From NCBI GenBank assembly GCA_028695965.1, contig JAQVHZ010000004.1, positions 29,097 to 93,096 of the forward strand: a DNA stretch of 64,000 nt, given 5' to 3'. Position numbers and translations under genes: made by a program. The notes below the pieces were generated by a model, which saw nothing but the letters and a program-made list of their open reading frames with translations, was not told the DNA's origin and searched no databases. How positions within the stretch are numbered: the stretch's first letter is position 1; every line of letters begins with the position of its first letter. Below, in pieces: positions 35,250-45,100 of this stretch. This DNA comes from Thermoguttaceae bacterium (GTDB lineage: Bacteria; Planctomycetota; Planctomycetia; Pirellulales; Thermoguttaceae).

Positions 35250-36704
35250 GTGAAAAATTTTTTTGCACGAGAAAATTTTGCAACGTTTAAGCTCGTCCCC
35301 CGTTTTGTGCAATCTCCGTTGACTAAGATTGATAGAAAACAGCAGAGGAATACAATATCTCGCTCACGCATTCTTCTTGTAATTGTGTCGTTCCTAACGT
35401 TGTCGGCGCCGTTTGGTATTGCGTCGTCTCTAATTTTGAATTCGGTTCAGGCGCAGGACGCCGACAAGACTTCGGACCCGGTTCAAGCAGCTCTTGACGA
35501 GTATAGAAAACCCTGGTCGAGCGGTCTCTCTTACGAGGAAAAACTGCCCAAATACGAAGAATGGAGGGATCTCTTGCTTGCTCGAGCGCGAGCGTATCCG
35601 GAAAGTCCGGCTCGTCGTCTCGCTTTATACGAAGCCCTTTATCTCTGCAACTCCCTTTCCGACCAGGACGCCGCGTTTGCCCTCCTGGACGAATTGTTGC
35701 TCCCTGAAGATTTGACGATATATGAGAAACAACTGCTCAAAAATGAATATGCTGAAATAGCTCGCAATAAGTTTTGGAAGACTCGGAAGGTCGAAGACGG
35801 TTTGTTTGCAATCAAATTATTCGACGAGTCTAACGCGCTCTTAGAGACGCTCTTGTCCGACTCGACAAAAAGTCAATCGGAGGGAACAACTTCTTCGGCG
35901 TCCGGTACGAACAGGGGAAAAACATATTACGCCGAGCAACAAATGCTTAACTGCGCCTGGGCTGGCCAAGTTGCGTTCAGGTTGGACGACTCAGAAGACG
36001 CGGCTAGACAAGCGGCGGCATATTTTCAACAGGCTCGCGCTCTTCTCTCCGCCTTGGGCGAGCCAACGGAACGAGCGGCGGGATTGAACTACGACCACGA
36101 ATACCTTTTATCTAGTGAAGCGAGCGCTTGGGCAAAAGCAAACGACCTTGTGAAAATGGAATCGGCTTTGGAGGAGTTGAAATCGACGCCCAACAAGCGG
36201 CTAACCGCGGCGGCTTATCTTGAAATCATCGTCAACGACGTCTTTCTTTCGCAGGACGCGTTTCCGAGGTCTTTCTTGCAAAGCTGGCTCAAGTCGCACG
36301 CCGACGATCCGGAAGCGTCTCTAATCGCATATGCTTTGGCAATGGATTTGATTCGTGAGTATCCGCAAGAACGCGAAGAAAATCGACAAGCGAGAGAAAA
36401 AGAACGAGAGGAAGCTCTTTCTTACTTTATTTCGTTGGTCGACGGTCAATATGCGGAAGAATTAATGCAAATAGAGGCGGAGAATATCAAAAAAGGAACA
36501 GGAGGGCGTTATGCTATCGCGTTGTTCTGTTTGACGACGATTTATTTGAACAAACAGGACTATCTGAAAGCGCAAGAATATAAAGAGCGTTTCCTTAAAA
36601 TGTTTCCTAATAACAAAGCGTCATCAGTGTTTGCCGAGAGCTGCCAGCCTTGCCTGCAGATACAATGCAAGATTCAAGAAGCCGCGGAAAGCATTAACAA
36701 CTAA
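35250..36704 (+). CDS. secreted alpha-helical repeat (TPR-like) protein
   Basis: The protein has a hydrophobic signal-like stretch (SRILLVIVSFLTLSAPFGIASSLILNSVQAQDA) and then about 400 residues of helices with paired motifs typical of TPR-like folds. Examples are RAYPESPARRLALYEALYLCNSL, AAAYFQQARALLSALGE and YLKAQEYKERFLKMFPNNK. The track start at 35196 lies in the promoter. GTG at 35250 (AAGG five bases before) or TTG at 35319 are the candidates. GTG would give a long n-region before the signal sequence, which planctomycetes tolerate. Its role, perhaps scaffold or envelope, is unknown. Confidence 0.65.
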   Translation: MKNFFARENFATFKLVPRFVQSPLTKIDRKQQRNTISRSRILLVIVSFLTLSAPFGIASSLILNSVQAQDADKTSDPVQAALDEYRKPWSSGLSYEEKLPKYEEWRDLLLARARAYPESPARRLALYEALYLCNSLSDQDAAFALLDELLLPEDLTIYEKQLLKNEYAEIARNKFWKTRKVEDGLFAIKLFDESNALLETLLSDSTKSQSEGTTSSASGTNRGKTYYAEQQMLNCAWAGQVAFRLDDSEDAARQAAAYFQQARALLSALGEPTERAAGLNYDHEYLLSSEASAWAKANDLVKMESALEELKSTPNKRLTAAAYLEIIVNDVFLSQDAFPRSFLQSWLKSHADDPEASLIAYALAMDLIREYPQEREENRQAREKEREEALSYFISLVDGQYAEELMQIEAENIKKGTGGRYAIALFCLTTIYLNKQDYLKAQEYKERFLKMFPNNKASSVFAESCQPCLQIQCKIQEAAESINN

Positions 36705-36738
36705 AAATGCGCGGCGCCCTAAGAAGAACGCCGCGCAT
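36702..36738 (-). terminator. bidirectional terminator between helical-repeat gene and prc
   Basis: ATGCGCGGCG, 12-base loop, CGCCGCGCAT is a perfect 10-bp stem. On the minus strand it is followed by TTTTT, suiting prc, and it also lies directly after the plus gene. Confidence 0.85.
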
Positions 36739-36767
36739 AGCTAGTGAGTTACAAGGCGGATTCGCGC

Positions 36768-39002
36768 TCAGTTCGCGCTGAGCGCTTGAATCGTTTCGTG
36801 ATAATCGGCGGCGATGCAGAGGACTTCGTCGAGGTAGTAATCTCGAACGACCCCGGAGTCGCCGTTGACGATATCTTCAAGCTTATCCGTTTCTTCTTTA
36901 TTTGCGTCGAGTCTATCGAGCTCTTCGAAATATTTATCTCTGTTGAGCGGGACTTCCTTACGCAATTTCGATTCTTGATACAACTTGATCTTCTCGATCT
37001 CTTCTTGGAATTCTTTGGAGTTGGCGACGCGTTCTTTCGATCGCTCGGCGACGGCTTTCACAATCTCCGGCGTGTTCAGGGCGAATTTCGGATAGGACGC
37101 CGCTTCGACTTCTTTCAGGGTCATTGGGTAATCGAGGTCCGATTCCGCGACGTCTTCGAGCACGCTCGTGAACTGCGGCAGGATGACGTCCGACTGCACG
37201 CCTTGCAGCTGCGGGGAGACGCCGCTCGGGAGATAGTAGCCTTGAATCGTTACTTTCATGGCGCCGAGGTTCGTCGCTTGCGAGCCGCCGAGCAAGTTGC
37301 CGAAGAGCGCGTTGGCAAGTTCCGACATCGACTGAACGGTGCCTTTTCCATGCGTGGTGTCGTCGCCGACGACAATGCCGCGACCGTAGTCTTTGATGGC
37401 GCCCGCGAAAATTTCAGACGCCGACGCGCTCAGACGCGAGGTCATGACGACGAGCGGCTTCGACCAAACGATCGACGGATCAGGGTCGGTAATCGGCCGC
37501 GGCCGATCGCCAAATTCAGAGGGTTTCGTCTGGACGACGGCGCCGGTCTTGATGAACAAGCCGGTCAGGGTAACGGCTTCCGGCAGGGATCCTCCGCCGT
37601 TGTAGCGCAGGTCGACGACGCAGGCGTCGACGTTTTGCGCGTTGAATTCGTCGAGGATAGCGCGCACATCGACGCTGGCGCTCCTCCCTTCTTTCGAATT
37701 CTTAGCCTTCATATCGAGATAGAAGCTCGGCAGGTCGACGACGCCGATTTTCAGGGTGGACGCATAATCGCTCGGTCGTTCGGTCGCGGCGTTTTCGTCT
37801 TTCGGATCGACGATCTTCACGGAGCCGTCGTTCATCTTATAGAGCTCGAAGATCGCCGATTGCGCGGCGCTGTCTTCAAGGTTGACTTTTTCGCGCACGA
37901 TGGAAATCTGCTTCCTTTTTCCGTCCTGGGAAACGACGTCGAGCCGCACGATCGTGCCGCCTTTTCCGCGGATTTTTTCGACGACGTCAGTCAGCTTCAT
38001 ATCGACGACGTCTTCCATCGGCCCGTCGACGCCTTGGCCGACCGCGACGATTTTATCTTCCACTTGCAATTCGCCGTTCTTCTCCGCCGGGCTGCCCTTG
38101 ACGATCCGCTTGACGACCGTGTACCCGTCGTCCCATTGGAGCGTCGCGCCGATCCCTTCGAGATTGAGCCCCATAGTGATGCTGAAATTCTCATAGGTTT
38201 TCGGGGACATATAGCTCGTGTGCGGGTCGTACGCGTTGGCAATCGCGGTCAGGTAGAGTTCGAGGACGTCGTCGTTGCTCGTCTGATGCAGGCGCTTTTG
38301 GAGCGTGCTGTAACGGCGCTTCAGCTTAGAGATCGGGTCTTCCGCTCTTCCGGGGACAGCTTCTGCGGCGTCGCTTTTCTCTCCTTCGCTCTTTTGCGCT
38401 TCTTTCTGCTTATCGCGCTCTTGCGCTTCAAGGGACAGAATTTCGAACTTGACGCGCTTGCGCATCCTGTCGGCGGCGTCGGCGTCAGACGCGGGATAAT
38501 CGATCTTGTCCTTATCGCGTTCGAACGTTTCGTCGACGGTGAAATCGGCGTCGTTGGCGTCAAGGAGCGCTTGCGCGGTCGCGCACCGTTCGTCGACGCG
38601 CTGGAGGAACCGGTTATAGACGACAAACGCGGGAGTCAGGTCGCCTTTTTTCGCGGAAGTCGCCATCGTGCTCGCGTACGCGGCGGCAAATTCGTCGACG
38701 TCCGCTTTCGTCAGATAGAGTTTGCCCGGATCGACCGCTTTCAGGTAGAGTTCGAACCCGCGCGCCGAGACCGATTCGTCAATTTTCTGCCTGGAGATGT
38801 GGCGCATTTCCAACATACGCGTAAAGTTAATGGCGATATTCTTATCGCGCGTCGTCTGCTTGAGCTCGGCAGGGGCGCTCGATTCCTGAGAGGAGTTTCG
38901 CGCCGCGCAGGCTGTCGCGTTGACGGTAAACAAAATAGAAAGAGCGATAAGCGCGCTCAAAAGGAACTGCTTTGTTCTCATTCCTTCGGTATAGGGAGTC
39001 AT
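36768..39002 (-). CDS. prc: carboxy-terminal processing protease (tail-specific protease Prc)
   Basis: Prc degrades or trims envelope proteins from the C-terminus. Starting at ATG 39002 (AAGGACG upstream) the protein is 744 aa with a signal peptide (LLSALIALSILFTVNATACA). It has a long N-terminal helical domain and a PDZ domain (GLNLEGIGATLQWDDGYTVVKRIVKGSPAEKNGELQVEDKIVAVGQG). The S41 catalytic core includes VDLRYNGGGSLPEAV and the Ser-Lys dyad in SRLSASASEIFAGAIKDYGRGIVVGD...HGKGTVQ. A C-terminal DUF3340-like part follows. Order and length match E. coli Prc. A GGSQATNLGAMKVTIQGYYLPSG segment completes the core. Confidence 0.95.
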   Translation of the reverse strand: MTPYTEGMRTKQFLLSALIALSILFTVNATACAARNSSQESSAPAELKQTTRDKNIAINFTRMLEMRHISRQKIDESVSARGFELYLKAVDPGKLYLTKADVDEFAAAYASTMATSAKKGDLTPAFVVYNRFLQRVDERCATAQALLDANDADFTVDETFERDKDKIDYPASDADAADRMRKRVKFEILSLEAQERDKQKEAQKSEGEKSDAAEAVPGRAEDPISKLKRRYSTLQKRLHQTSNDDVLELYLTAIANAYDPHTSYMSPKTYENFSITMGLNLEGIGATLQWDDGYTVVKRIVKGSPAEKNGELQVEDKIVAVGQGVDGPMEDVVDMKLTDVVEKIRGKGGTIVRLDVVSQDGKRKQISIVREKVNLEDSAAQSAIFELYKMNDGSVKIVDPKDENAATERPSDYASTLKIGVVDLPSFYLDMKAKNSKEGRSASVDVRAILDEFNAQNVDACVVDLRYNGGGSLPEAVTLTGLFIKTGAVVQTKPSEFGDRPRPITDPDPSIVWSKPLVVMTSRLSASASEIFAGAIKDYGRGIVVGDDTTHGKGTVQSMSELANALFGNLLGGSQATNLGAMKVTIQGYYLPSGVSPQLQGVQSDVILPQFTSVLEDVAESDLDYPMTLKEVEAASYPKFALNTPEIVKAVAERSKERVANSKEFQEEIEKIKLYQESKLRKEVPLNRDKYFEELDRLDANKEETDKLEDIVNGDSGVVRDYYLDEVLCIAADYHETIQALSAN

Positions 39003-39259
39003 TCGACGTCCTTCGTAAAAGTAACTGCTTGATATTCTTTCGGCGTCGCGAGCCTTACGCTCAACGTCCGTCTCAAACTTTGGATTGGATAACGCGCCAA
39101 ATCGGCGCTCGTTTCCCCAAAAACTCAATCGGCTTCGCGCTCAACAGCGCGCGGCGTTATGAGCCGCAATCCTGCGCGTTGCATAAAAGACGCCAATAAC
39201 GCGCGGCGCGGCTCCCCTCTATCATAACGATTTTTTTAGATTAAGGCAATAGGAGGACG

Positions 39260-39296
39260 AAAAAACGCTCGAGAGTCAGCGCGACTTTCGAGCGTT
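39260..39296 (-). terminator. intrinsic terminator after the aminotransferase gene
   Basis: Minus strand AACGCTCGAA...TCGAGCGTT then TTTTTC: a 9-bp stem with T tract 56 bases beyond the stop. Confidence 0.88.
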
Positions 39297-39351
39297 GGTC
39301 GTTGCACGTAAAGAACGTCGGCTAAGCCGTTGCGAACGCCCTCGTTCGTCG

Positions 39352-40548
39352 TTATTTTATAGCGACAAATTCTTCGATGCGGTCGAACGCGACTTTCAGC
39401 GTGTCGATGCTTGCGGCAAAGGAGGCGCGCGCGTAGCCGGGCGCGCTGAACGAGCTGCCCATGACGGTCGCGACCTTCTTCTGCTTGAGCAGTTCGAGGC
39501 ACCAATCGGTATCGGTATCGACTTGGACGCCGTCGTAGCTCATGCCGAGGAAGTTTTGGATATTGAAGAATGCGTAGAACGCGCCGCCGGTCTTCGGAGC
39601 GCTCATGCCGGGGATCGCTTCGATGCGGCTCATGACGTAGTCGCGGCGCTTTTCGAATTCCTTGAGCATCGCGGCGACGCATTCTTGGTCGCCCTTGAGC
39701 GCGGCGAGCGCGGCGTATTGGCTGATGCTGCACGGATTCGACGTCTGTTGGCTTTGCAGGCTGGCAATCCCCTTAGCGACGTTTTCCGGCGCCAAGAGCC
39801 ATCCGATACGCCAACCGGTCATCGCGTAGGTCTTGCTGACGCCGTTGACGACGATCGTGCGGTCGTATAGGCCTTCCATAAGGGTCGGGAAGCTCGAATA
39901 AGGCGCGGAATCGTAGACGAGCCGGTCGTAAATTTCGTCGGAGACGACAAACAGATCGCGGTCGACGACGATTTTCGCCAGTTCGATCAGTTCTTCGCGC
40001 GTGTAGCAGGAGCCGGTCGGGTTCGACGGGTTGCAGAGCATGAGCATACGCGTCTTCGGAGTAATCGCCGCGCGAAACGCTTCGGGCGTCAGCTTGAACG
40101 AATCTTCTTCGCTCGTCGAGACAATGACCGGCGTCGCGCCGCAGAGCTTGATGAGCTCGGCGTAGCTGACCCAGCACGGAGCGGGCAGAATCACTTCGTC
40201 GCCAGGGTTCAGGGTCGCGAAGAACGCGTTGTGGAGCGAGTGTTTCGCGCCGTTCGAGACGACGACCTGGCTCGGCTTGTACGCGAGCCCGAAACGGGCT
40301 TGGTAGTCGTCGCAGATCGCCGCTTTCAGTTCCTGAATACCGCTTGCGACCGTATAGCGCGTGTGCCCCGCCTGCATGGCGGCGACTGCCGCGTCGCAGA
40401 TGTGCTTCGGGGTGTTGAAGTCCGGTTCGCCGACGCTAAGGTCGTAGACCGTTTCGCCTTGCGCCTTCAGTTCCTTAGCTTTTGCGGACATTGCCAACGT
40501 GGCGGAAGGTTCGACTCCTTGAACAATCTTCGAAACTTCGATACTCAT
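39352..40548 (-). CDS. PLP-dependent aspartate aminotransferase (class I/II)
   Basis: The 398-aa protein starts at ATG 40548 (MSIEVSKIVQGVEPSATLAMSAKAKEL). The track start adds 19 unlikely residues. Family blocks are VYDLSVGEPDFNTPKHI, CNPSNPTGSCYTREEL, and the PLP lysine in NGVSKTYAMTGWRIGW near residue 238, with RASFAAS at the end. These fit the thermophile-type aspartate aminotransferase (subgroup I-gamma) that interconverts aspartate and oxaloacetate and sometimes acts on prephenate. Substrate choice is not certain. It lies beside asd, so both use aspartate. Confidence 0.92.
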   Translation of the reverse strand: MSIEVSKIVQGVEPSATLAMSAKAKELKAQGETVYDLSVGEPDFNTPKHICDAAVAAMQAGHTRYTVASGIQELKAAICDDYQARFGLAYKPSQVVVSNGAKHSLHNAFFATLNPGDEVILPAPCWVSYAELIKLCGATPVIVSTSEEDSFKLTPEAFRAAITPKTRMLMLCNPSNPTGSCYTREELIELAKIVVDRDLFVVSDEIYDRLVYDSAPYSSFPTLMEGLYDRTIVVNGVSKTYAMTGWRIGWLLAPENVAKGIASLQSQQTSNPCSISQYAALAALKGDQECVAAMLKEFEKRRDYVMSRIEAIPGMSAPKTGGAFYAFFNIQNFLGMSYDGVQVDTDTDWCLELLKQKKVATVMGSSFSAPGYARASFAASIDTLKVAFDRIEEFVAIK

Positions 40549-40693
40549 ATACAGGGGCTCCAAATAATCTGTTGCCGCGTCAGTTCGCGCGCGGAATTTT
40601 TTCAAACGTAAGCATTATAATCACAACGATTATTCTCACAAGAGAGCGAGTGCGCAAAATCAGTAAAAATTTATCGATTTTTACGCGGAAAAC

Positions 40694-40722
40694 GCCCCGG
40701 CAAAGGAATTGCCGAGGCGCCT
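40694..40722 (-). terminator. intrinsic terminator after asd
   Basis: Minus strand GCGCCTCGGCAA, 5-base loop, TTGCCGGGGCG then TTTT, eight bases after the asd stop. Confidence 0.85.
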
Positions 40723-40730
40723 GAGCGCGA

Positions 40731-41747
40731 CTAGAGATTCTGCTGAATCCACTCGGCAATTTGAACGGCGTTGGTCGCGGCGCCCTTGCGCAAGTTGTCG
40801 GCGACGCACCAGAACGCGAGCGAGTTCGGCGCGGAAATATCCTCGCGGATACGACCGACGTAGACGTCGTCGGTATCGTGGCAATGATACGGGGTCGGAT
40901 AGCTCTTTGCGCTGAGATCGTCCATCAGGACGACGCCGGGCATAGCGCGGAAGAGTTCGCGCGCTTTCTCGACGGTAATTTTGCGTTCGGTCTCGACGAC
41001 GACGCTCTCCGAATGGCAGTTGGCGACCGGGACGCGGACGGCGGTCGGGCAGACTTGGATCGAAGGGTCGTCAAGGATCTTGCGCGTTTCGTGCAGCAAT
41101 TTGAGCTCTTCGGAGGTGTACCCGAATTCTCGCTCGCCGCCGATTTGCGGGATGCAGTTGAACCCGATCGGATAGGGGAACGCTTCAGTCTCGCATTCGC
41201 AGTATTGGCAATCGTTGTCGAGCCACGCCTTGGAGTTGTTGACCAGGTCGCGGTTGCCGGGCAGACCGGCGCCGGACGTCGCTTGGTACGTGCTGACGAC
41301 GACGCGGCGGACGCGCGCGTAATCGTGGAGCGGCTTGAGCGCGACGACCATTTGCGTCGTCGAGCAGTTCGGGCTGGAGACTAAGCCCTTATGCTTGCGG
41401 ATAGCTTCGGCGTTGACTTCCGGAATGACGAGCGGGACGTCCGGAAACATACGCCAGTAGCCGGATTCGTCGACGATGACCTTGACGCGTTTCCGAGCTT
41501 CCGGGATGAAATCGCGGGCGACGTCGTCGGGCGTGGAACCGATGACCAAGTCGACCCCGTCGAACGCCTCGGGGCAAAGCTCTTCGACGACAATATCTTC
41601 GCCGTTGAAAGGTATGACTGTGCCAACGCTGCGCTTCGACGCCAAGAACTTCATCTTCTTGTAAGGGAACTTGCGCTCCTGAAACATACGGATCATCAAG
41701 GTTCCCACTGCGCCTGTTGCGCCGGCGACTGCTACGGTATCGAACAT
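40731..41747 (-). CDS. asd: aspartate-semialdehyde dehydrogenase
   Basis: Asd reduces aspartyl phosphate to the semialdehyde, the branch point to lysine, threonine and methionine. The 338-aa protein begins with an NADP-binding GATGAVGTLMIRMF. It contains the catalytic cysteine in SSPNCSTTQMVVALKPLHDYA near residue 130. The C-terminal GREDISAPNSLAFWCVADNLRKGAATNAVQIAEWI is in the usual form (here GRIREDISAP). Length and order are standard. It forms its own unit with a terminator. dapB at 8 kb acts later in the same pathway. Confidence 0.96.
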   Translation of the reverse strand: MFDTVAVAGATGAVGTLMIRMFQERKFPYKKMKFLASKRSVGTVIPFNGEDIVVEELCPEAFDGVDLVIGSTPDDVARDFIPEARKRVKVIVDESGYWRMFPDVPLVIPEVNAEAIRKHKGLVSSPNCSTTQMVVALKPLHDYARVRRVVVSTYQATSGAGLPGNRDLVNNSKAWLDNDCQYCECETEAFPYPIGFNCIPQIGGEREFGYTSEELKLLHETRKILDDPSIQVCPTAVRVPVANCHSESVVVETERKITVEKARELFRAMPGVVLMDDLSAKSYPTPYHCHDTDDVYVGRIREDISAPNSLAFWCVADNLRKGAATNAVQIAEWIQQNL

Positions 41748-42111
41748 CTTATGCTCCTCAAATATTTTCTGCTGTTCATCGCGCCTTCGCGAAAAACGTC
41801 TTTCGTTGATTTCCTCGGGGTCAGGTCGGCGTCCTATGACAGGTCCGATTCTTCTAAATTTTTATTAGCCTCAACTAACTTTTCTTGACTTATTTTAAGT
41901 CCTCATTGAGATTAGGCAATATTATGGAGCGCTTTCTTTTGGACGCAAGGGGGAATCTCCTGGAAAGAAAGTGAATAATGATGATTTTTGGGATTTTTGT
42001 TAGACGTTTCTAATTCACAAGCAAGGATAGGAAGAATAGAGAATATATATTGAACAAAGAAGGAGAACCGAAAAACTCCGTCAAGAAAAAGGGGGCGCTT
42101 GCCAGTACTCC
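41748..42111. other. gene-free spacer upstream of asd
   Basis: It contains the presumed asd promoter and AT-rich sequence. A weak 104-aa plus ORF at 42050-42364 runs antisense into the next gene and I do not support it. Confidence 0.5.
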
Positions 42112-42149
42112 AAAAAGGCGCGCGCCGACCTCAACGATCGACGCGCGCC
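42112..42149 (-). terminator. intrinsic terminator after the multiheme-SUMF1 gene
   Basis: Minus strand GGCGCGCG, 17-base loop, CGCGCGCC then TTTTT. A perfect 8-bp GC stem 32 bases after the stop. Confidence 0.88.
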
Positions 42150-42181
42150 ATGCGTTTCTCCGAGACGTTAGGAGACGTCCG

Positions 42182-45100
42182 TCATTCGGCTTTCGGCGCG
42201 ATCACGACGCGGAAGCCCACGTCCGCCGCTTGGAAATAGGGCGTTACGCCGACTCGGAAGGAGCTCGTAGCGCGCTCGGGCCAATCTTTCCAACTCCCGC
42301 CGCGCACGACCCGGTCGGCGCGTTCCAGATCGCCCGGCTTGTCGGTCGTCTGGACGGACCCTGATTCGGCGCCGTACGCCGTCATCGGCGAACTCGTCCA
42401 TTCGGCGACGTTCCCGATCATGTCGTAGAGCCCAAACGCGTTCGGTTCGTACGACGCGACGTTCCCGATCGCGATCATGCCGTCGTCGACCTGCGCTTTG
42501 CGCCAGTAGTCGACGGCGCCCTGCCCGACGCGCATCTTCGACAGGCTCTTATCCGCCAAATTCGCGTAGTTTGCGAAATCGGTCTCCATGCCGCCGTACC
42601 AGAAAGCGTCGCTCGAGCCTGCCCGGGCGGCGTATTCCCACTCGATTTCCGTGGGGAGACGGACTTCGTACCCGTCCGGCAGCGCCCCTGCCGACGTCAG
42701 CGTCTCCTCGAGCCAAGCGCAGAACCGCTCGGCGGCGTCGTGTCCGACGCGGCTGACCGGCTGTTTCGGCAGGTTCGCAGGAATGCCTTCCCTCGCGTGG
42801 TCTTTCGTCAACTCGTCGACATAACGGCTGTCGTGGCTCGGGTTAAAGAGCGCGTACTGCTCGTTCGTGATCTCGGTCGCGCCGATCCAGAAGCCCCGTT
42901 CGATCCTAACGCGCCGTTTCGGATACTCCGCAGGTGACTCGTCGTTCGAGCCGTACTCGAAGTCGCCCGCGGGGATCCAGCGCAGGTCGAGCGTCTTGCC
43001 GTCGCGCAGCGCCAGCGACTTGCCGACCACGCCGTTCTGAGCGGTCGCAAATTGCCGCGCGGACGCCGCGCTTGGGTCGGCGTCGGGCGCAAAGTTCTCG
43101 ATTTCGGCCAGCTCGAATTCCGGAAGTTCGACAGGTTCCGGGATAATCGGCGGATTCGCGGCGCGGCGCGCTTCGACGCGCTCGTACATTTCCAGCTCGT
43201 CGACGGCGTCCGCTTCCGGGTCGCTGTCGAGGTCCGCAAATTCTTTCGAGTAGAGCTTGCGCAGCTCGCGATATTTCGCGATCGACGCCATCTGGTCTTC
43301 ATGCGTGATCTGCATCCAGTCCAAGAGGACTTTGTTCTGCCAATGCCGGTGCGCTTCGGTCCACGTTCCGTAACAGGGCGCGTTCAAGTCGATCCACGTG
43401 TAGAGCCGATCGTACGCTTCCGGGTCGAGCTGGACGTTGTGATGCCCTTTGGTCAGCGTCTGGACGAGCGGCGAGACGCTCGCATGGTATTCGCCCGGCT
43501 TGAAGATGTGCGCGTCGCTCTCGGGGCCCGGCGCGCTCACGTACGGACGCAGCGCCATGTAGCTGCGGTAGAACGGGCCGATTTGACGCAGCGCCCCGTC
43601 TTCGACCGTTTCGAGCGTATAGTCCTTGAAATCCGGGAAGACGGCGTCAGGCGCGACCCCGAGCCTTTCGCGCGATTCGGAGGTTCCGTCGTGACAGCCG
43701 ATGCAGTATTTGTCGAGGACCGGCTGAACTTCGCGCAGGAAGTCGAACCCGCGGGTCGGGCCGTGCCAGGGCGTGATCTCGCGCGGGTCGATCCGGCTCG
43801 CGATCGTCTGACCGGTCGGCGAAATGTCGTTGGCGTTTTCGTGACAGCCGAAACAGGAGACCGATTCGCCCGGCATACCGACGAGCCAGCTACGCATGAG
43901 CTGGAGCGCGCGCCCTTCGGCGTCGAGCGGCTGGACCGAGATCGGAACGCTCGCCGGGATCCGGAAGGTCGCGCTTCCGTCTTCTTCGACGGGGACCGTG
44001 CCCAAGACGCGCTTCACATCCCAGCTGCTTTCGACGCCGATGACGTCGTTATGACCGGAGTACGGGTACGCGAAATGGTACTCGAAGAGTCGGAGCGCTT
44101 TGACAGCGCCGCGCGGCACGTCCGGCAGACCGGCGCCGAAGTAGACGTCCGCCAGGAAGACGGTCGCGTCTTTTTGGTTCGGGTTCGTGCGTTCGGCAAG
44201 GACCGGGGGACGCTTGCGCGGGACAAGCAGGATCGGGTCGGTGAACGCGGCGGCCGGGTCCTGGACGATCGGGGTCATGTTGTCGAAAATATCAACGAGC
44301 CAAATCCCCCATTCGTGCCCGCGACTTGCCGAGACGAGGAAATAACGACCCGCGCCGTCGTCTTCGCTCGTTCCGAGCGGGTCGATCTGCAAGAATTTCG
44401 GCCAGCGACGAAGGTAGAGGTAGTCTTCCACTTCGTTTTCGACGACGTCTTCGCGGCCCGGAATCGACTGCACAACCCCTTCGGTCTCGTGACGGCCGAG
44501 CCGCGGGTCGAACAAGATCATCCTGCCCGGCCGACCGACATGGTGTCCGGAAACGGCCCCGACGAACCGCGCGGGGTCGCCGGGAATCGGCTTGGCGTAG
44601 AAGAGCGAATTGGGCCAGTAGGAGTTCGAGCCGTAATACGCCGTCTGGTTCGTGCCGTCGGGGTTCATCGTGAAGAGGATCCGATAGAAGTAGTGCGGCG
44701 TGTCGGTATATTCCCAGCGCAGGTACATGATCCTGCCGTTTTCCATCATGGTCGGGCACCAGTCGCTGTCCTGTTCGAACGTCAGCTGCCGAATCGCGCC
44801 CGTCTCGGGATTCAAGCGGTACAGGAGCGCCATCTGCTTGCGACCCGACTCGCACGGCAGGCCTTGGAACGTCGCGTTCGAGCCGTAGACGACGTCCCCG
44901 TCAGGCAAGTAGCACGAATCGAAGAAATCGATCTCGTCGATATTCGGCGAAAGCTGCTTGACCGCGCCCGGCTGACCCGACGCGTCCAGCTCGAGTTCGT
45001 GCAGCGCCCAGCGCCCGTTCGCGCCAGGGGACGTGAACATGAGTCGATCCGCGTCGAACTCGAGGTCCAAGTCGATGATCGTCTTGTCCTGGGAGTCGAG

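Noticed and set aside
36744-39032. 762-aa plus ORF opposite prc
   Set aside because: Antisense shadow of the protease gene, with unnatural composition and no motifs.
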